Positions 41,441-50,614 of a stretch of 64,000 bases of DNA are shown piece after piece (the stretch's first letter is position 1; each line of letters opens with the position of its first letter). The DNA is taken from the NCBI RefSeq assembly GCF_022436705.1, contig NZ_JAKUHT010000005.1:186001-250000 (forward strand), written 5' to 3'. Origin of the DNA: Nocardioides sp. CFH 31398. Lineage in GTDB: Bacteria; Actinomycetota; Actinomycetes; Propionibacteriales; Nocardioidaceae. The position numbers and the translations under genes were made by a program. The notes under the pieces were generated by a model. That model saw nothing but the letters and a program-made list of their open reading frames with translations, was not told where the DNA came from and did no database searches.

Positions 41441-43219
41441 TCAGCGGACGACGAGGGGGACCTCGTCGCCGGCCCGGAGGCGGAGGGTGCGGGCGCGGCG
41501 GTGGCGGGTGAGGACGCCGTCGGCGTAGGTCACGGTGCCCGGGCGCACGTCGATGCGCAGGGGCGCGGCCTTGGCGAGCAGCGTCGGGAGCGGGGTGGTG
41601 GTCCGTTCGAGCTCGGTGGCCATCGCCACCCCGAGCCGGCGGACGACGCCGGGGTCGGCCCGGGCGCGGTCCACGGTCTCCGACGGCCGCGCACCGACCG
41701 CGAACAGACGCAGGGTGCGGGCCTCGTAGTCGTAGCGGGCCTTCCAGTCCCCCGACCGGAGCACGGTCGCCGGGCGCTGGTCGCGCCCGCGGCCGAGGCT
41801 GTAGCCGGGGTAGTGCAGCAGCAGCGACTCGCGGCCCACCTCGCCCCCTGTGAGCGCGGGGGCGATGGAGAAGCCGTCGAGGCCGCGCCGGTCGCGGGCG
41901 CGGACGCGGGCGGCGTCCGCGAGGGTGGCGGCGAGGTCGGTCATGTGGACCAGGCCACGGTTGACCACTCCCGGTCGCACGAGGGACGCAGTCCCGCTCC
42001 ACGCGGCGGTGGGGACGCGGATGCCCCCCTCCCACAGCGTCATCTTCTCCCCGCGCAGCGGCCCGTTGTCGGCGCCGAAGCCGTCGGGGTCGCGGCGGTT
42101 GCGGCTCAGCCGCCCGCCGTTGTCGGAGGTCAGCAGCACGATCGTGTTGTCCGCGAGGGTCTGCCCGGGCGAACGGGGGTCGGGGCGCTCGCGGAGCTCG
42201 GCGAGCAGCCGGCCGACGGTCTGGTCGACGCCCTCGACGAGCGCGGCGTACGCCGGGACGCGGCCCTCGCCGCGCGGGCGGCGCCGCTCGTACTTCGCCA
42301 GCAGGTCGGGGCGTGCCTGGGCCGGGCCGACGGGGTCGTGGACGCCGAACTGGTTGACGGCGACGAAGAAGGGGTCCCTCGTGCGGGCGCCGCGGCGCAC
42401 GGCGTGGACGGCGGCGTCGCCGACGGCGTCGGTGAGGTGCTTGCGCTCCCCCGCCAGGCCGAGGACGGCGTCGCGGGGCACCCCGGTGGTGAACGGCAGG
42501 ACGTTCTCCCGCAGGTACTCGCGCGTGTACGGCGCCGCGAAGCGGTCCAGCGTCCGGTCCACCTTCGCGCCGAAGACGGGTGTGCCGTCGGCGCGCCGGG
42601 TGGCGGTGTACGAGCCGGGGTTGCCCGCGCGGCTGCCGCCGTAGTTCACGTCGTACCCGTGGTTGCGCGTGATCTGGTCGGTGCCGGCGGTGACGTGGAA
42701 CTTGCCCACGTGGGCGTTCCAGTAGCCGGCGTCGTCGAGCATCTCGGGCACCGTCGTCGCCGAGGCGGGCAGCCGCGAGGCGCCGGTGGGGTTCTGGTTG
42801 TCGATCCCCCGCAGCGTGGGTGGCCTGCCGTCGTAGAAGGGCGGGACGGAGTTCGGGTTGACCCCGCCGTACACACCGTTGTCGGGGCCCTGGGCGTACT
42901 GCCCGGTCAGCAGGCTCATCCGGCTCGGCGCGCAGCTGAGTGCCCCGTAGGCGTTCGGGAAGGTCGTGCCCTCCTCCGCCAGGCGCGCCATGGCGGGGGT
43001 GTCGACGAAACCGTTGGGGTGGCCGTCGTTGAACAGGCCGCTGGCGACGTCGCCCCAGCCCAGGTCGTCCACGACGACGAGTACCACGTTGGGCCGGGTG
43101 TCGGCGGGGGCGGCCCTGCTCGCGCCCGGCTCCGCGGCGCCGGGCGGCGCCGTCAGGGCGCACGTCGAGGCCACCGCGGCACCGATCGCCGCGCACGCCA
43201 GTCGTCTCCGAGACCTCAT
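41441..43219 (-). CDS. Secreted formylglycine-type sulfatase
   Basis: 592 aa from ATG (MRSRRRLACA), preferred because GGGGAGAG lies upstream; a longer form starts 18 bp earlier. Signal peptide to about residue 30. PNVVLVVVDDLGWGDV holds the metal ligands, LSCAPSRMSLLTGQYAQG the CxPxR site whose Cys becomes formylglycine, and TSDNGG another ligand set. Hydrolyses a sulfate ester, probably on a glycan. About half identical by eye to the next sulfatase; no carbohydrate-active partner is visible. Confidence 0.92.
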   Translation of the reverse strand: MRSRRRLACAAIGAAVASTCALTAPPGAAEPGASRAAPADTRPNVVLVVVDDLGWGDVASGLFNDGHPNGFVDTPAMARLAEEGTTFPNAYGALSCAPSRMSLLTGQYAQGPDNGVYGGVNPNSVPPFYDGRPPTLRGIDNQNPTGASRLPASATTVPEMLDDAGYWNAHVGKFHVTAGTDQITRNHGYDVNYGGSRAGNPGSYTATRRADGTPVFGAKVDRTLDRFAAPYTREYLRENVLPFTTGVPRDAVLGLAGERKHLTDAVGDAAVHAVRRGARTRDPFFVAVNQFGVHDPVGPAQARPDLLAKYERRRPRGEGRVPAYAALVEGVDQTVGRLLAELRERPDPRSPGQTLADNTIVLLTSDNGGRLSRNRRDPDGFGADNGPLRGEKMTLWEGGIRVPTAAWSGTASLVRPGVVNRGLVHMTDLAATLADAARVRARDRRGLDGFSIAPALTGGEVGRESLLLHYPGYSLGRGRDQRPATVLRSGDWKARYDYEARTLRLFAVGARPSETVDRARADPGVVRRLGVAMATELERTTTPLPTLLAKAAPLRIDVRPGTVTYADGVLTRHRRARTLRLRAGDEVPLVVR

Positions 43220-43385
43220 CCGTGCTGCTCTCCCCATGTCGTGATGGGACGTCCCGGCTGGATCATCCCCTCCCCCGGGCTCGGCAGGGGCATTCGTGCA
43301 CGCCGACGTGTCGTCGGCGAACAGGTCGGCGCGCGGGGGCTCGCCGTCGTCGGCACCTCAGCCAGCGGAACCAGCGGAGGGAGGT

Positions 43386-45209
43386 TCAGTCCACGACGAG
43401 GGGCATCTCGTCGCCGGCGCGGACCCGGAGGACGGTGCGCCGGTCGTAGCGGCGCAGGCGGCCGTCGGCGTACGTCGTGGCGCCCGGGCCGAGAACGATC
43501 CGCACCGGCGCGCTCTCCGCGCGCAACCGGGCGAGCGGGGTGTTGAGCCGGTCGAGCTCCTCGGCCATCGCGCGGCCGAGGCGTCGTACGAGGCGAGGCC
43601 GGGCCCGGGCGAGGTCGGTGCGCTGCGACGGCTGCCGGGCGACGTCGTAGAGGCCGAGGCGCAGCGACTCGTAGTCGAAGCGGACGACGTACGAGCCGAT
43701 CCGCATCACGGTGGCGGGGCGCTGGTCGCGGCCCTTGCCGAGGCTGTAGCCGGGGTAGTGCTGCAGCAGCGGCCGGCTCACCTCCGCGTTCCGCGCGAAC
43801 GCTTCCCGCAGCGACTGCCCGTCGAGCCCGCGGCGGACCCGGCCGGGCACCTCGGCGTAGTCGGCGAAGGTGGCCGCGACGTCGGTGACGTGCACGATCG
43901 AGCGGTTCACGACCCCGCTCCGGACCAGCGCCTCGGAGCCGCTCCACACGGCGGTCGGGACGCGGATCCCGCCCTCCCACAGCTGCAGCTTCTCGCCGCG
44001 CAGCGGGCCGTTGTCGCCGCCGATGCGCCGCTGGTCCCGGCCGTTGTAGCGGATCCGTCCGCCGTTGTCGGACATCAGGACCACCACGGTGTTCTCCGCG
44101 AGCACCTCCCCCGGGTTCCGCGGGTCCTCGCGCGTCTGGAGCAGGTCGACGATCCGCCCGACGGTCTGGTCGACGTTCTCGACCATCGCGGCGTACGCCG
44201 GGACGCGGCCGTCGCCGGGGCGGGAGCGGTCCTCGTACTTCGCCAGCAGGTCCGGGCGCGCCTCCGCGGGCCCGACCGGGCTGTGGACCGCGAACTCGTT
44301 CACCTGGACGGCGAAGGGACCGCCGGTGGCGGCGCCCTGCTCGATCGAGGTCAGTGCGGCGTCGCCGACGGCGTCCGTGAGGTTCTTCGGCTCACCGTCG
44401 AGGGCGAGGACGTCGGCCGTGTCGACGCCGGTGGCGTGGGGCAGCACGTCCCGCTCGAGGTACTCCGTGGAGTACGGCTCCGCGAACGCCTCCATCGTCT
44501 CGTCGACGCGGGCCCCCCACGTCCAGCCGCCGCCGTCCTTCGGGCGGGCGGTGTAGGTCGCGGGGCTGCCGAAGGGCCCGCCGCCGTAGCTGACGTCGTA
44601 CCCGTGCTGCTCCGTGATCTGGCCGGCGCCGGCGGTGACGTCGAACTTGCCGACGTGGGCGTTCCAGTAGCCCGCCTCGGCCATGCGCTCGGGGATCGTC
44701 ACGGACCTCGACGACAGCCACGACCCGCCCGACCGGCTGCGGTTGTCGATGCCCCGCAGGCGCGGTTCGGGGCCGTCGTACCGCGGGGCCATGGCGTTGA
44801 GGTCGATACCGCCGTACACGCCGTTGTCGCGGCCCTGGGGGTACTGCCCGGTGAGCAGCGCCATCCGGCTCGGAGCGCAGCTGAGGGCCCCGTAGCCGTT
44901 GGGGAACGCCATGCCGTCGCGCACGAGACGGTCGATGGCGGGGGTGTCGACGAACCGGTTCGGGTTGCCCTCGTCGAGGCGGCCGGAGCCCAGGTCGCCC
45001 CAGCCGAGGTCGTCGACGAGGACCATGACGACGTTGGGCCGCTCGTCGTCCAGCCGGGGCGTGACCGCCTCGGTGGTGGGGTCGGTGGGGTCGGCGGGGT
45101 CGGCGGGTCCCGGACCGCTGGACGTGCAGGACGTCAGCACCAGCGCGCCGCACACCGACGCCACCGCCGTGCGCACGACGGCGCGTGGCAGCCTCCGCCC
45201 CAGCACCAT
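43386..45209 (-). CDS. Lipoprotein sulfatase, paralogue of the downstream sulfatase
   Basis: 607 aa, ATG after GGGGGGAGGG. Lipobox LTSC at residues 25-28, then an Asp-Pro-Thr linker. Same block order as its neighbour: VMVLVDDLGWGDLGSG, LSCAPSRMALLTGQYPQG, MSDNGGRI, GPLRGEKLQLWEGGIRVPTA, LQHYPGYSLGKGRDQRP. The two genes share length and layout but differ in anchoring: this one is membrane-tethered, the other secreted. Gap to the next gene is 166 bp. Activation needs a formylglycine-generating enzyme not in the window. Confidence 0.92.
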   Translation of the reverse strand: MVLGRRLPRAVVRTAVASVCGALVLTSCTSSGPGPADPADPTDPTTEAVTPRLDDERPNVVMVLVDDLGWGDLGSGRLDEGNPNRFVDTPAIDRLVRDGMAFPNGYGALSCAPSRMALLTGQYPQGRDNGVYGGIDLNAMAPRYDGPEPRLRGIDNRSRSGGSWLSSRSVTIPERMAEAGYWNAHVGKFDVTAGAGQITEQHGYDVSYGGGPFGSPATYTARPKDGGGWTWGARVDETMEAFAEPYSTEYLERDVLPHATGVDTADVLALDGEPKNLTDAVGDAALTSIEQGAATGGPFAVQVNEFAVHSPVGPAEARPDLLAKYEDRSRPGDGRVPAYAAMVENVDQTVGRIVDLLQTREDPRNPGEVLAENTVVVLMSDNGGRIRYNGRDQRRIGGDNGPLRGEKLQLWEGGIRVPTAVWSGSEALVRSGVVNRSIVHVTDVAATFADYAEVPGRVRRGLDGQSLREAFARNAEVSRPLLQHYPGYSLGKGRDQRPATVMRIGSYVVRFDYESLRLGLYDVARQPSQRTDLARARPRLVRRLGRAMAEELDRLNTPLARLRAESAPVRIVLGPGATTYADGRLRRYDRRTVLRVRAGDEMPLVVD

Positions 45210-45336
45210 GGGCCCTCCCCCCGGGGTTCCGACCGTCGATCATCCCCGGGGGGCCAAACGAGGAGACCTGCGGGCCGAGCGTCTAGGGTCGCCGCAGGAC
45301 GCCCGCTCCCGTCGGCCGTCCGTCCCGGGAGGGCCC

Positions 45337-46170
45337 ATGACGGAGGGCGGCGACACCACCGGGGGCCTGCGACCCGCCCGTCGCATGCATGCCATCACCA
45401 TGCACTTCCACCCGGACTGGCCGGGCCCGCGTGGCACGGTCGTCGACTCGATGGTGGCCGACGACCGGTACCTCTCGCAGTTCGTCACCGGCACCTCCAA
45501 CGGCGGTCTGACCGCCGTCCAGGGCGGCGACCGGTGGCTGTGGGAGAGCCGGCTCTTCGAGGGCCGGTACGACGACGGGCCGGCGCGGGCGCGACCGACG
45601 TACGGCGCGTGGAACCGCGCCGAGAGCCCGTACGGCGCGAGCCCGCGGTTCGGGTCGTCGTACGTGCGGCTGCGCCCGGAGCTGATCGGACGGACGACCT
45701 TCTGCTACCCCGACTCCGCGCACTCGCCCACCCGGGTCGTCGACTCCGGGCGCCTCGGCGAGCTCGTCCGGGAGGCCGACGCAGCCGCCGAGCGGGGCAT
45801 CGACGTGCTCGACGACTACGTCGAGGCGCACGTGCACGGGCCGGTCATGTTCACCGTCGACGTGGCGGCGGTCGTGCTCGACCCGTGCTTCGCGGGGACC
45901 GTCACCGAGACCGCCGCACGGCGCCTCGGGTGCCCGATCGAGTTCCACCCCGGCTACCGGGTCGCCACCGCCGACCTCGACGAGGGCTACCGGGGGCCGG
46001 CGTCCGTCGCGGCCGCTCGCGCCGTCGGCGACGAGCTGACCCCCGCCGTCCTCGGGGAGGTGGCCCGGACCGCCGACCTCCCGGGCCAGACCCTCAAGCA
46101 CCTGTGGCACCACCTGGCGCACTCCGGGCGGGTCGGGGGCCCCGCCGCGCAGCCGCCGCGGGAGGGCTGA
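45337..46170 (+). CDS. DUF3626 family protein
   Basis: 277 aa from ATG with GGGAGGG just upstream. The HAITMHFHPDWPG segment near residue 18 and YRSQF-like RYLSQFVTGTSNGGLTA follow the DUF3626 pattern; DVLDDYVEAHVHGPVMF is another conserved block with possible His/Glu ligands. Function unknown; some members are annotated as toxins or hydrolases without proof. Convergent with glycerate kinase (13 bp between stops). Confidence 0.75.
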   Translation: MTEGGDTTGGLRPARRMHAITMHFHPDWPGPRGTVVDSMVADDRYLSQFVTGTSNGGLTAVQGGDRWLWESRLFEGRYDDGPARARPTYGAWNRAESPYGASPRFGSSYVRLRPELIGRTTFCYPDSAHSPTRVVDSGRLGELVREADAAAERGIDVLDDYVEAHVHGPVMFTVDVAAVVLDPCFAGTVTETAARRLGCPIEFHPGYRVATADLDEGYRGPASVAAARAVGDELTPAVLGEVARTADLPGQTLKHLWHHLAHSGRVGGPAAQPPREG

Positions 46171-46183
46171 GGCCCCCGTCGGG

Positions 46184-47386
46184 TCACACCGAGCGCGCCT
46201 CGGCCTGCTGCCAGGCGAGACGCCGGCCGACCAGCAGCAGCCGCATCGTCTGCTCGGCGGAGGTGGTGAGCGAGTCCCGGACCTCCCGCAGCGCCTGCTC
46301 CAGGGTCTGCGGCCGCGTCAGGATCGAGGCGAAGGCGTCGAGACCGGCGTCCAGAGCGGCCTGGACGCCCTCCCCCACCGTCCCGGTCAGGGCGATGATC
46401 GGGATGTCGCGCTCGCCGGCGTGACGCGCGACCTCCGCGGGGACCTTGCCGCGGGCGCTCTGCCGGTCGATGGCGCCCTCGGCGGTGATCACGAGGTCGA
46501 CCCGCCCGAGGAGCGCGTCGAAGTCGAGGTAGCGGGTGATGACGTCGAAGCGCGGGTGCAGCGTCGCCCCGAGCAGCGCCTGGGCACCCGCCCCGAGCCC
46601 ACCGGAGGCCCCGGACCCCGGGGAGCTCCGGACGTCGTGGCCGGTGTCGCGGTCGAGCACGTCGGCGTACGTGTCGAGGGCGTCCTCGAGGGCGCGGACC
46701 GTCTCCTCGTCGGCCCCCTTCTGCGGGCCGAAGACCCGTGCCACGCCGCGGGGGCCGGTCAGCACGTTGTCCCAGTTGCAGGCGACCTCGATCTCGGTCG
46801 CCGTCAGACGCGGGTCGAGCCCGGAGAGGTCGACGGACGCCAGGCGCGAGAGCTCGCCGCCACCGCGGCCGAGCTCGGTCCCGTCGGCGTCGAGCAGCCG
46901 TGCGCCCAGGGCCTGGGCCATGCCGGCACCCCCGTCGTTGGTGCCGGAGTCGCCGCACCCGAGCAGGATGCGCCGGGCGCCGGCGTCCAGCGCGGCGGTG
47001 ATCAGCTCGCCCACCCCGTACGTCGTGGTGCCCAGCAGGTCCCGCTGGTCGCGCGGCACGTGGCGCAGGCCGGCGGCGGCCGCCATCTCGAGGACGGCGG
47101 TCGGCGGGGGCACCTGCCCGTCGTCCCCGGGGGTCGGCTCCAGCAGGCCGAAGTAGGAGTCGACCGGCTCACCGACCGGGCCGGTGACCGTGACGTCGTG
47201 GAGCGTGCCGCCGACGGCGTTGACCAGGGTGCGGGCGAAGCCCTCGCCCCCGTCGGGGACGGGGGTCTTGAGGATGAGCGCGTCGGGGACGGCGCGACGG
47301 ACCCCGGAGGCGACGCAGTCGGCGACCTCCTCGGCACTGAGGCTCTCCTTGAAGCCGGAGGGGGCGATGAGCACGCGGAGTCTCAT
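46184..47386 (-). CDS. Glycerate kinase (GarK/GlxK type)
   Basis: 400 aa. RVLIAPSGFKESLSAEEVA at the start, TPVPDGGEGFARTLV near 42, GCGDSGTNDGGAGMAQALG near 142, GPQKGADEETV near 225, and GASGGLGAGAQALLGA near 265. Phosphorylates D-glycerate to 2-phosphoglycerate. Start codon overlaps the sensor gene stop (ATGA), so it is co-expressed with the transporter and sensor, which suggests import and use of glycerate or a related acid. Confidence 0.93.
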   Translation of the reverse strand: MRLRVLIAPSGFKESLSAEEVADCVASGVRRAVPDALILKTPVPDGGEGFARTLVNAVGGTLHDVTVTGPVGEPVDSYFGLLEPTPGDDGQVPPPTAVLEMAAAAGLRHVPRDQRDLLGTTTYGVGELITAALDAGARRILLGCGDSGTNDGGAGMAQALGARLLDADGTELGRGGGELSRLASVDLSGLDPRLTATEIEVACNWDNVLTGPRGVARVFGPQKGADEETVRALEDALDTYADVLDRDTGHDVRSSPGSGASGGLGAGAQALLGATLHPRFDVITRYLDFDALLGRVDLVITAEGAIDRQSARGKVPAEVARHAGERDIPIIALTGTVGEGVQAALDAGLDAFASILTRPQTLEQALREVRDSLTTSAEQTMRLLLVGRRLAWQQAEARSV

Positions 47387-48882
47387 GGGGTGGTCCTTCC
47401 TTCACGGGGGCGGCGGGGGCGAGGGCCGGGGCGGGCCCGGCCCGGGTCGGTGGGCAGCAGCACCCGGGCGGTCGTGCCGCGCCCGTCGGGCCCGGTGCGC
47501 AGGCTGAGTCGGCCGCCGTGCTGCTCGACGACGGCGGTGGCGAGGCGGAGGCCGACACCTCGGGTGTCGTCGGGGCGCGGGGTGCCGTCGTGCAGCCACG
47601 CGACGTCCGCCCGGCGGAAGCCCGGCCCGTCGTCGCTGACCTCGAGGGCGATCCCGCCCTCCGCGTCGGAGGCGGAGAGGCGGAGCGACCCGCCGCGCTC
47701 CGGCAACGCGTCGAGGGCGTTGCGGACGAGCTCGGACAGCGTCTCGCGGAGGCGGGCCCGGTCGGCGACCAGCGGTGAGGACAGGCCGGCGGCGTCGATG
47801 CCGAGGGCGACCGCGCGTCGGACCAGCTCGTCGGCGACCCGGCCCACGACGTCGTGCAGCAGGGCCGCCGGGTCGACGACCACCAGGTCCAGGTCGACGG
47901 GGTGGCCGATCGAGCCGAGCCGGTCGACGGCCAGGCGGGCGGCGGCGACGCGGACCGTCAGCGTCGCGGCCCGTTCCGGCTCGAGCGCGGGAGCGGCGGC
48001 GGTCACCTCGTCCGCGAGGCCGTCGACGACGCGGCTCAGGACGAGGCGGGCGTCGTCGCCGCCGTCGGTCCCCATCGAAGCCGGCCTGTCGTCGGCGTCC
48101 TCCACCCGCTGGGCGAGCTGGTTGAAGTCCCGGCTCAGCAGGCCGATCTCGTCGTCGGAGCCCTCCGGCAGGCGCACGCCGGTGCGGCCCGCGGCGAGCT
48201 CGGACAGCCCGCGGTGCAGCTCACGGACGGGTCGGAAGACGCCCCCGGCCAGGAACGCGCCGATGAGGAGCAGGAGCGAGACGACGCCGAGGCCGGCGAC
48301 GACGAGCGCGATGCTCGCCGTGCGGCGGGCCGCCGAGGCACCCTCCCGCACCTCCTCGCGCTTCACCTCGTCGCTGGCGACCGCGGCGTCGGTGACCGCG
48401 TCGAAGGGCTCGAAACCCTCCTCCTCGACGCGCTCCAGCTCGCCCCGCGCGTCGCCCCGGCGGCCCTGCTCGACGAGGTCGAACACCCTGTCCGCCCGGT
48501 CGTCGAGCACCGCCGCGGCAGCACGGACCTGCTCGACCTCGCGCTCCTCGGCGGCGTCCTCGGCGAGCGAGGCCCAGTCGTCGAGGACGGACGCGATGCC
48601 CGCGGTCCGCTCCTCGTAGTCCTGCCGCGCGTCGGGGTCGCCGCCGAGCGTGGCGTCGGGCACCTCCTTGAACGCCTCGAACGTCAGCGCACGGGCCTCC
48701 ATGAGCCGCAGGCTGCGCAGGTAGTGCCGCTCCTGCTCCTCCTCCGAGGCACGCCACTGGGTCAGGGTGTAGCCGTTCACGCCGACGACCAGCACACCGA
48801 TCGCGCCCAGCGCGGTGAAGGTGGCGGCGAGGCGGCGCGAGAGGCTGCGGCGGGGCGCCGGGCGGCCGGAGTCGTCGCTCAC
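47383..48882 (-). CDS. Membrane sensor with HAMP and HATPase domains, no clear phosphoacceptor His
   Basis: 499 aa, GTG start overlapping the transporter stop (GTGA). Membrane helix at about 20-40, extracytoplasmic helical sensor to about 195, second helix (IALVVAGLGVVSLLLLIGAFL), HAMP (LHRGLSELAAGRTGVRLPEG), then a HATPase_c domain with LVRNALDALPERGG and DDGPGF. Between HAMP and ATPase I find no HE/DxR box. C-terminus is Pro/Arg-rich. No receiver gene adjoins. It could be an atypical kinase or a pseudokinase controlling the SLC13 transporter. Confidence 0.85.
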   Translation of the reverse strand: MSDDSGRPAPRRSLSRRLAATFTALGAIGVLVVGVNGYTLTQWRASEEEQERHYLRSLRLMEARALTFEAFKEVPDATLGGDPDARQDYEERTAGIASVLDDWASLAEDAAEEREVEQVRAAAAVLDDRADRVFDLVEQGRRGDARGELERVEEEGFEPFDAVTDAAVASDEVKREEVREGASAARRTASIALVVAGLGVVSLLLLIGAFLAGGVFRPVRELHRGLSELAAGRTGVRLPEGSDDEIGLLSRDFNQLAQRVEDADDRPASMGTDGGDDARLVLSRVVDGLADEVTAAAPALEPERAATLTVRVAAARLAVDRLGSIGHPVDLDLVVVDPAALLHDVVGRVADELVRRAVALGIDAAGLSSPLVADRARLRETLSELVRNALDALPERGGSLRLSASDAEGGIALEVSDDGPGFRRADVAWLHDGTPRPDDTRGVGLRLATAVVEQHGGRLSLRTGPDGRGTTARVLLPTDPGRARPGPRPRRPREGRTTP

Positions 48883-50348
48883 AGGGCCAGCCCCGTCCAC
48901 TGCCACCAGCCGAGGTAGAAGACGACGACGAGGACGACGTGGACCGGCAGGAGGACCGCCGAGAGCCGCATCAGGTCCGCCGGCTCGAAGGTCTCCTCGT
49001 CGAGCTCGGCGTACAGCAGCAGCGCCTTGCTGCTCACGGCCATCGTCAGGCAGTAGTCCATGCCCACGGTGCCGATGAAGACCACCGCGACCGGGTCGAG
49101 GTCGAGCGAGGCGGCGAGCGAGAGGACGGCGGGCACGAGCGCCGCGGCCCGGGCGGCGTGCGAGGTCATGTAGAGGTGCGAGGTCAGCGTCAGCAGCGCG
49201 AGGACGACCAGGACGAGCAGCACCGACCTGGTCTGGCTGATGCCGGAGAAGGTGAAGAGGCGGTCGACGACCCAGGCGGCGGCGCCGGTGTCGACGAGGG
49301 CCTCGCCGAGCACGAGGGCGGCGCCGACGAACACGACGAGGTTCCAGGAGACCGCGGCGACGCCGTCCTTCCAGGCCATGACGCCGACGCCGGGCGCGGT
49401 GAGGACGACGGCCCCCGCGAGGGCGACGAAGGCGACCTCGAGCCCGTGCAGGGCCTCGGTGGACCACAGCGCCACCATCACGGCGGTCACGACCAGGGTC
49501 CGCCGCTCGGACGGGCTCAACGGACGCCGTTCGCCGCGCGGCAGGGTGAGCGGCGTCCGGCGGAGCTCGGCGCTGAGGAACATCCGGCCCACCACCCAGC
49601 AGGACACGGCGCTGGCCGCGACGCCGAAGGGCGCGCCCCACAGCAGCCACTGGCCGAACGAGATGGACGAGCCGGTGGCGTCGTCGAGCAGGTCGACCGC
49701 GATGAGGTGCGAGCCGGCGCCGACGAGGGTGCAGATCGTCGACACCAGGACGACGACGGGGACGAGCACGGACAGTGCGCGGGTCACCGACCGGTCGTCG
49801 ACGGCGCGGGTCAGGCTGCGGTGGACCGGCAGCATCACGGCCGCCCGGCCCGAGGTCGACGGGATCAGCACCGAGAGCGGGACGAGCATGGTGGTGACGG
49901 CCCAGGTCGCCCCGCCGACGGTCCGGACCCGGCGACCGACCACCGACGTCAACCGGCCCGCGAGCCCGGTCGACCGGATCGCGCCGCCGAGCACGAAGGC
50001 CCCGACCATCAGCCACACCACGTCCGCGGCGAGGGCCTCGAAGAGGTCCTCCTGCTCCGCGCCGCCCAGTGCGGTCAGCCCCACGGCGCAGGCCAGGGCG
50101 ACCCACGCGGCCGGCAGACGGGTCGTCGACCACAGGACGACGGCCACCCCGAAGGCGAGGAGCGCAGCCCGGGCGTCGGCCTCCAGGGTCCGCGGGAGCT
50201 GCACCAGGACGACGACGCCCAGGACGCTCGCGAGGGGCACCACGGCGCCGTCCAGGCGACGACGGACCCCGCCGCCCACCGGGGGTGGCGGCGTCGGGAC
50301 CGACGGTCGACCCGCCGCGGTCAGCTCGATGAACTCCGAGTTGCGCAT
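48879..50348 (-). CDS. SLC13/DASS-family carboxylate or anion transporter
   Basis: 489 aa, about 12 hydrophobic helices in two repeats. STSGRAAVMLPVHRSL near 165 and VSWNLVVFVGAALVLGEALVDTG near 345 fit the DASS/CitT fold, with LTSHLYMTSHAARAAALVP near 405 resembling the second SNT-like motif. Would import di- or monocarboxylates with sodium. Its operon mates, a sensor and glycerate kinase, point to glycerate, glycolate or tartronate-type substrates. Confidence 0.87.
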   Translation of the reverse strand: MRNSEFIELTAAGRPSVPTPPPPVGGGVRRRLDGAVVPLASVLGVVVLVQLPRTLEADARAALLAFGVAVVLWSTTRLPAAWVALACAVGLTALGGAEQEDLFEALAADVVWLMVGAFVLGGAIRSTGLAGRLTSVVGRRVRTVGGATWAVTTMLVPLSVLIPSTSGRAAVMLPVHRSLTRAVDDRSVTRALSVLVPVVVLVSTICTLVGAGSHLIAVDLLDDATGSSISFGQWLLWGAPFGVAASAVSCWVVGRMFLSAELRRTPLTLPRGERRPLSPSERRTLVVTAVMVALWSTEALHGLEVAFVALAGAVVLTAPGVGVMAWKDGVAAVSWNLVVFVGAALVLGEALVDTGAAAWVVDRLFTFSGISQTRSVLLVLVVLALLTLTSHLYMTSHAARAAALVPAVLSLAASLDLDPVAVVFIGTVGMDYCLTMAVSSKALLLYAELDEETFEPADLMRLSAVLLPVHVVLVVVFYLGWWQWTGLAL

Positions 50349-50614
50349 CCGGGAACGCTAGGTGCCGGGCGGCCTCGAGACCCGCTTCCCGAGCCAACAT
50401 GAGAGGACTCTCAGACGGGCGTCATCCCGCTCTCATCGACCGGACCGGGACCGGGAGCGAACGCCCCGGCTAATTCCGTGGACGACCTCGGCGCACCGCT
50501 GCCAGTGTCGGCCTCACCGACGGTGCGGAAGCAGTCCGCACGGACCGGGCGTCGGTCTCTCCCGTCGCGACCCCCTCGGGTCGCGCCCATTCCTGTGCAC
50601 GGAGGAACAGTTCC

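Noticed and set aside
43296..46424. Very long open frame on the plus strand across both sulfatases
   Set aside because: It is antisense to two clear sulfatase genes in a third-position GC-rich frame, with low-complexity Arg/Gly/Val protein and no family features.
47383..50400. One 1005-codon frame spanning sensor and transporter
   Set aside because: The upstream half is an Arg/Gly-rich shadow of the transporter gene. The sensor starts at a GTG overlapping the transporter stop.
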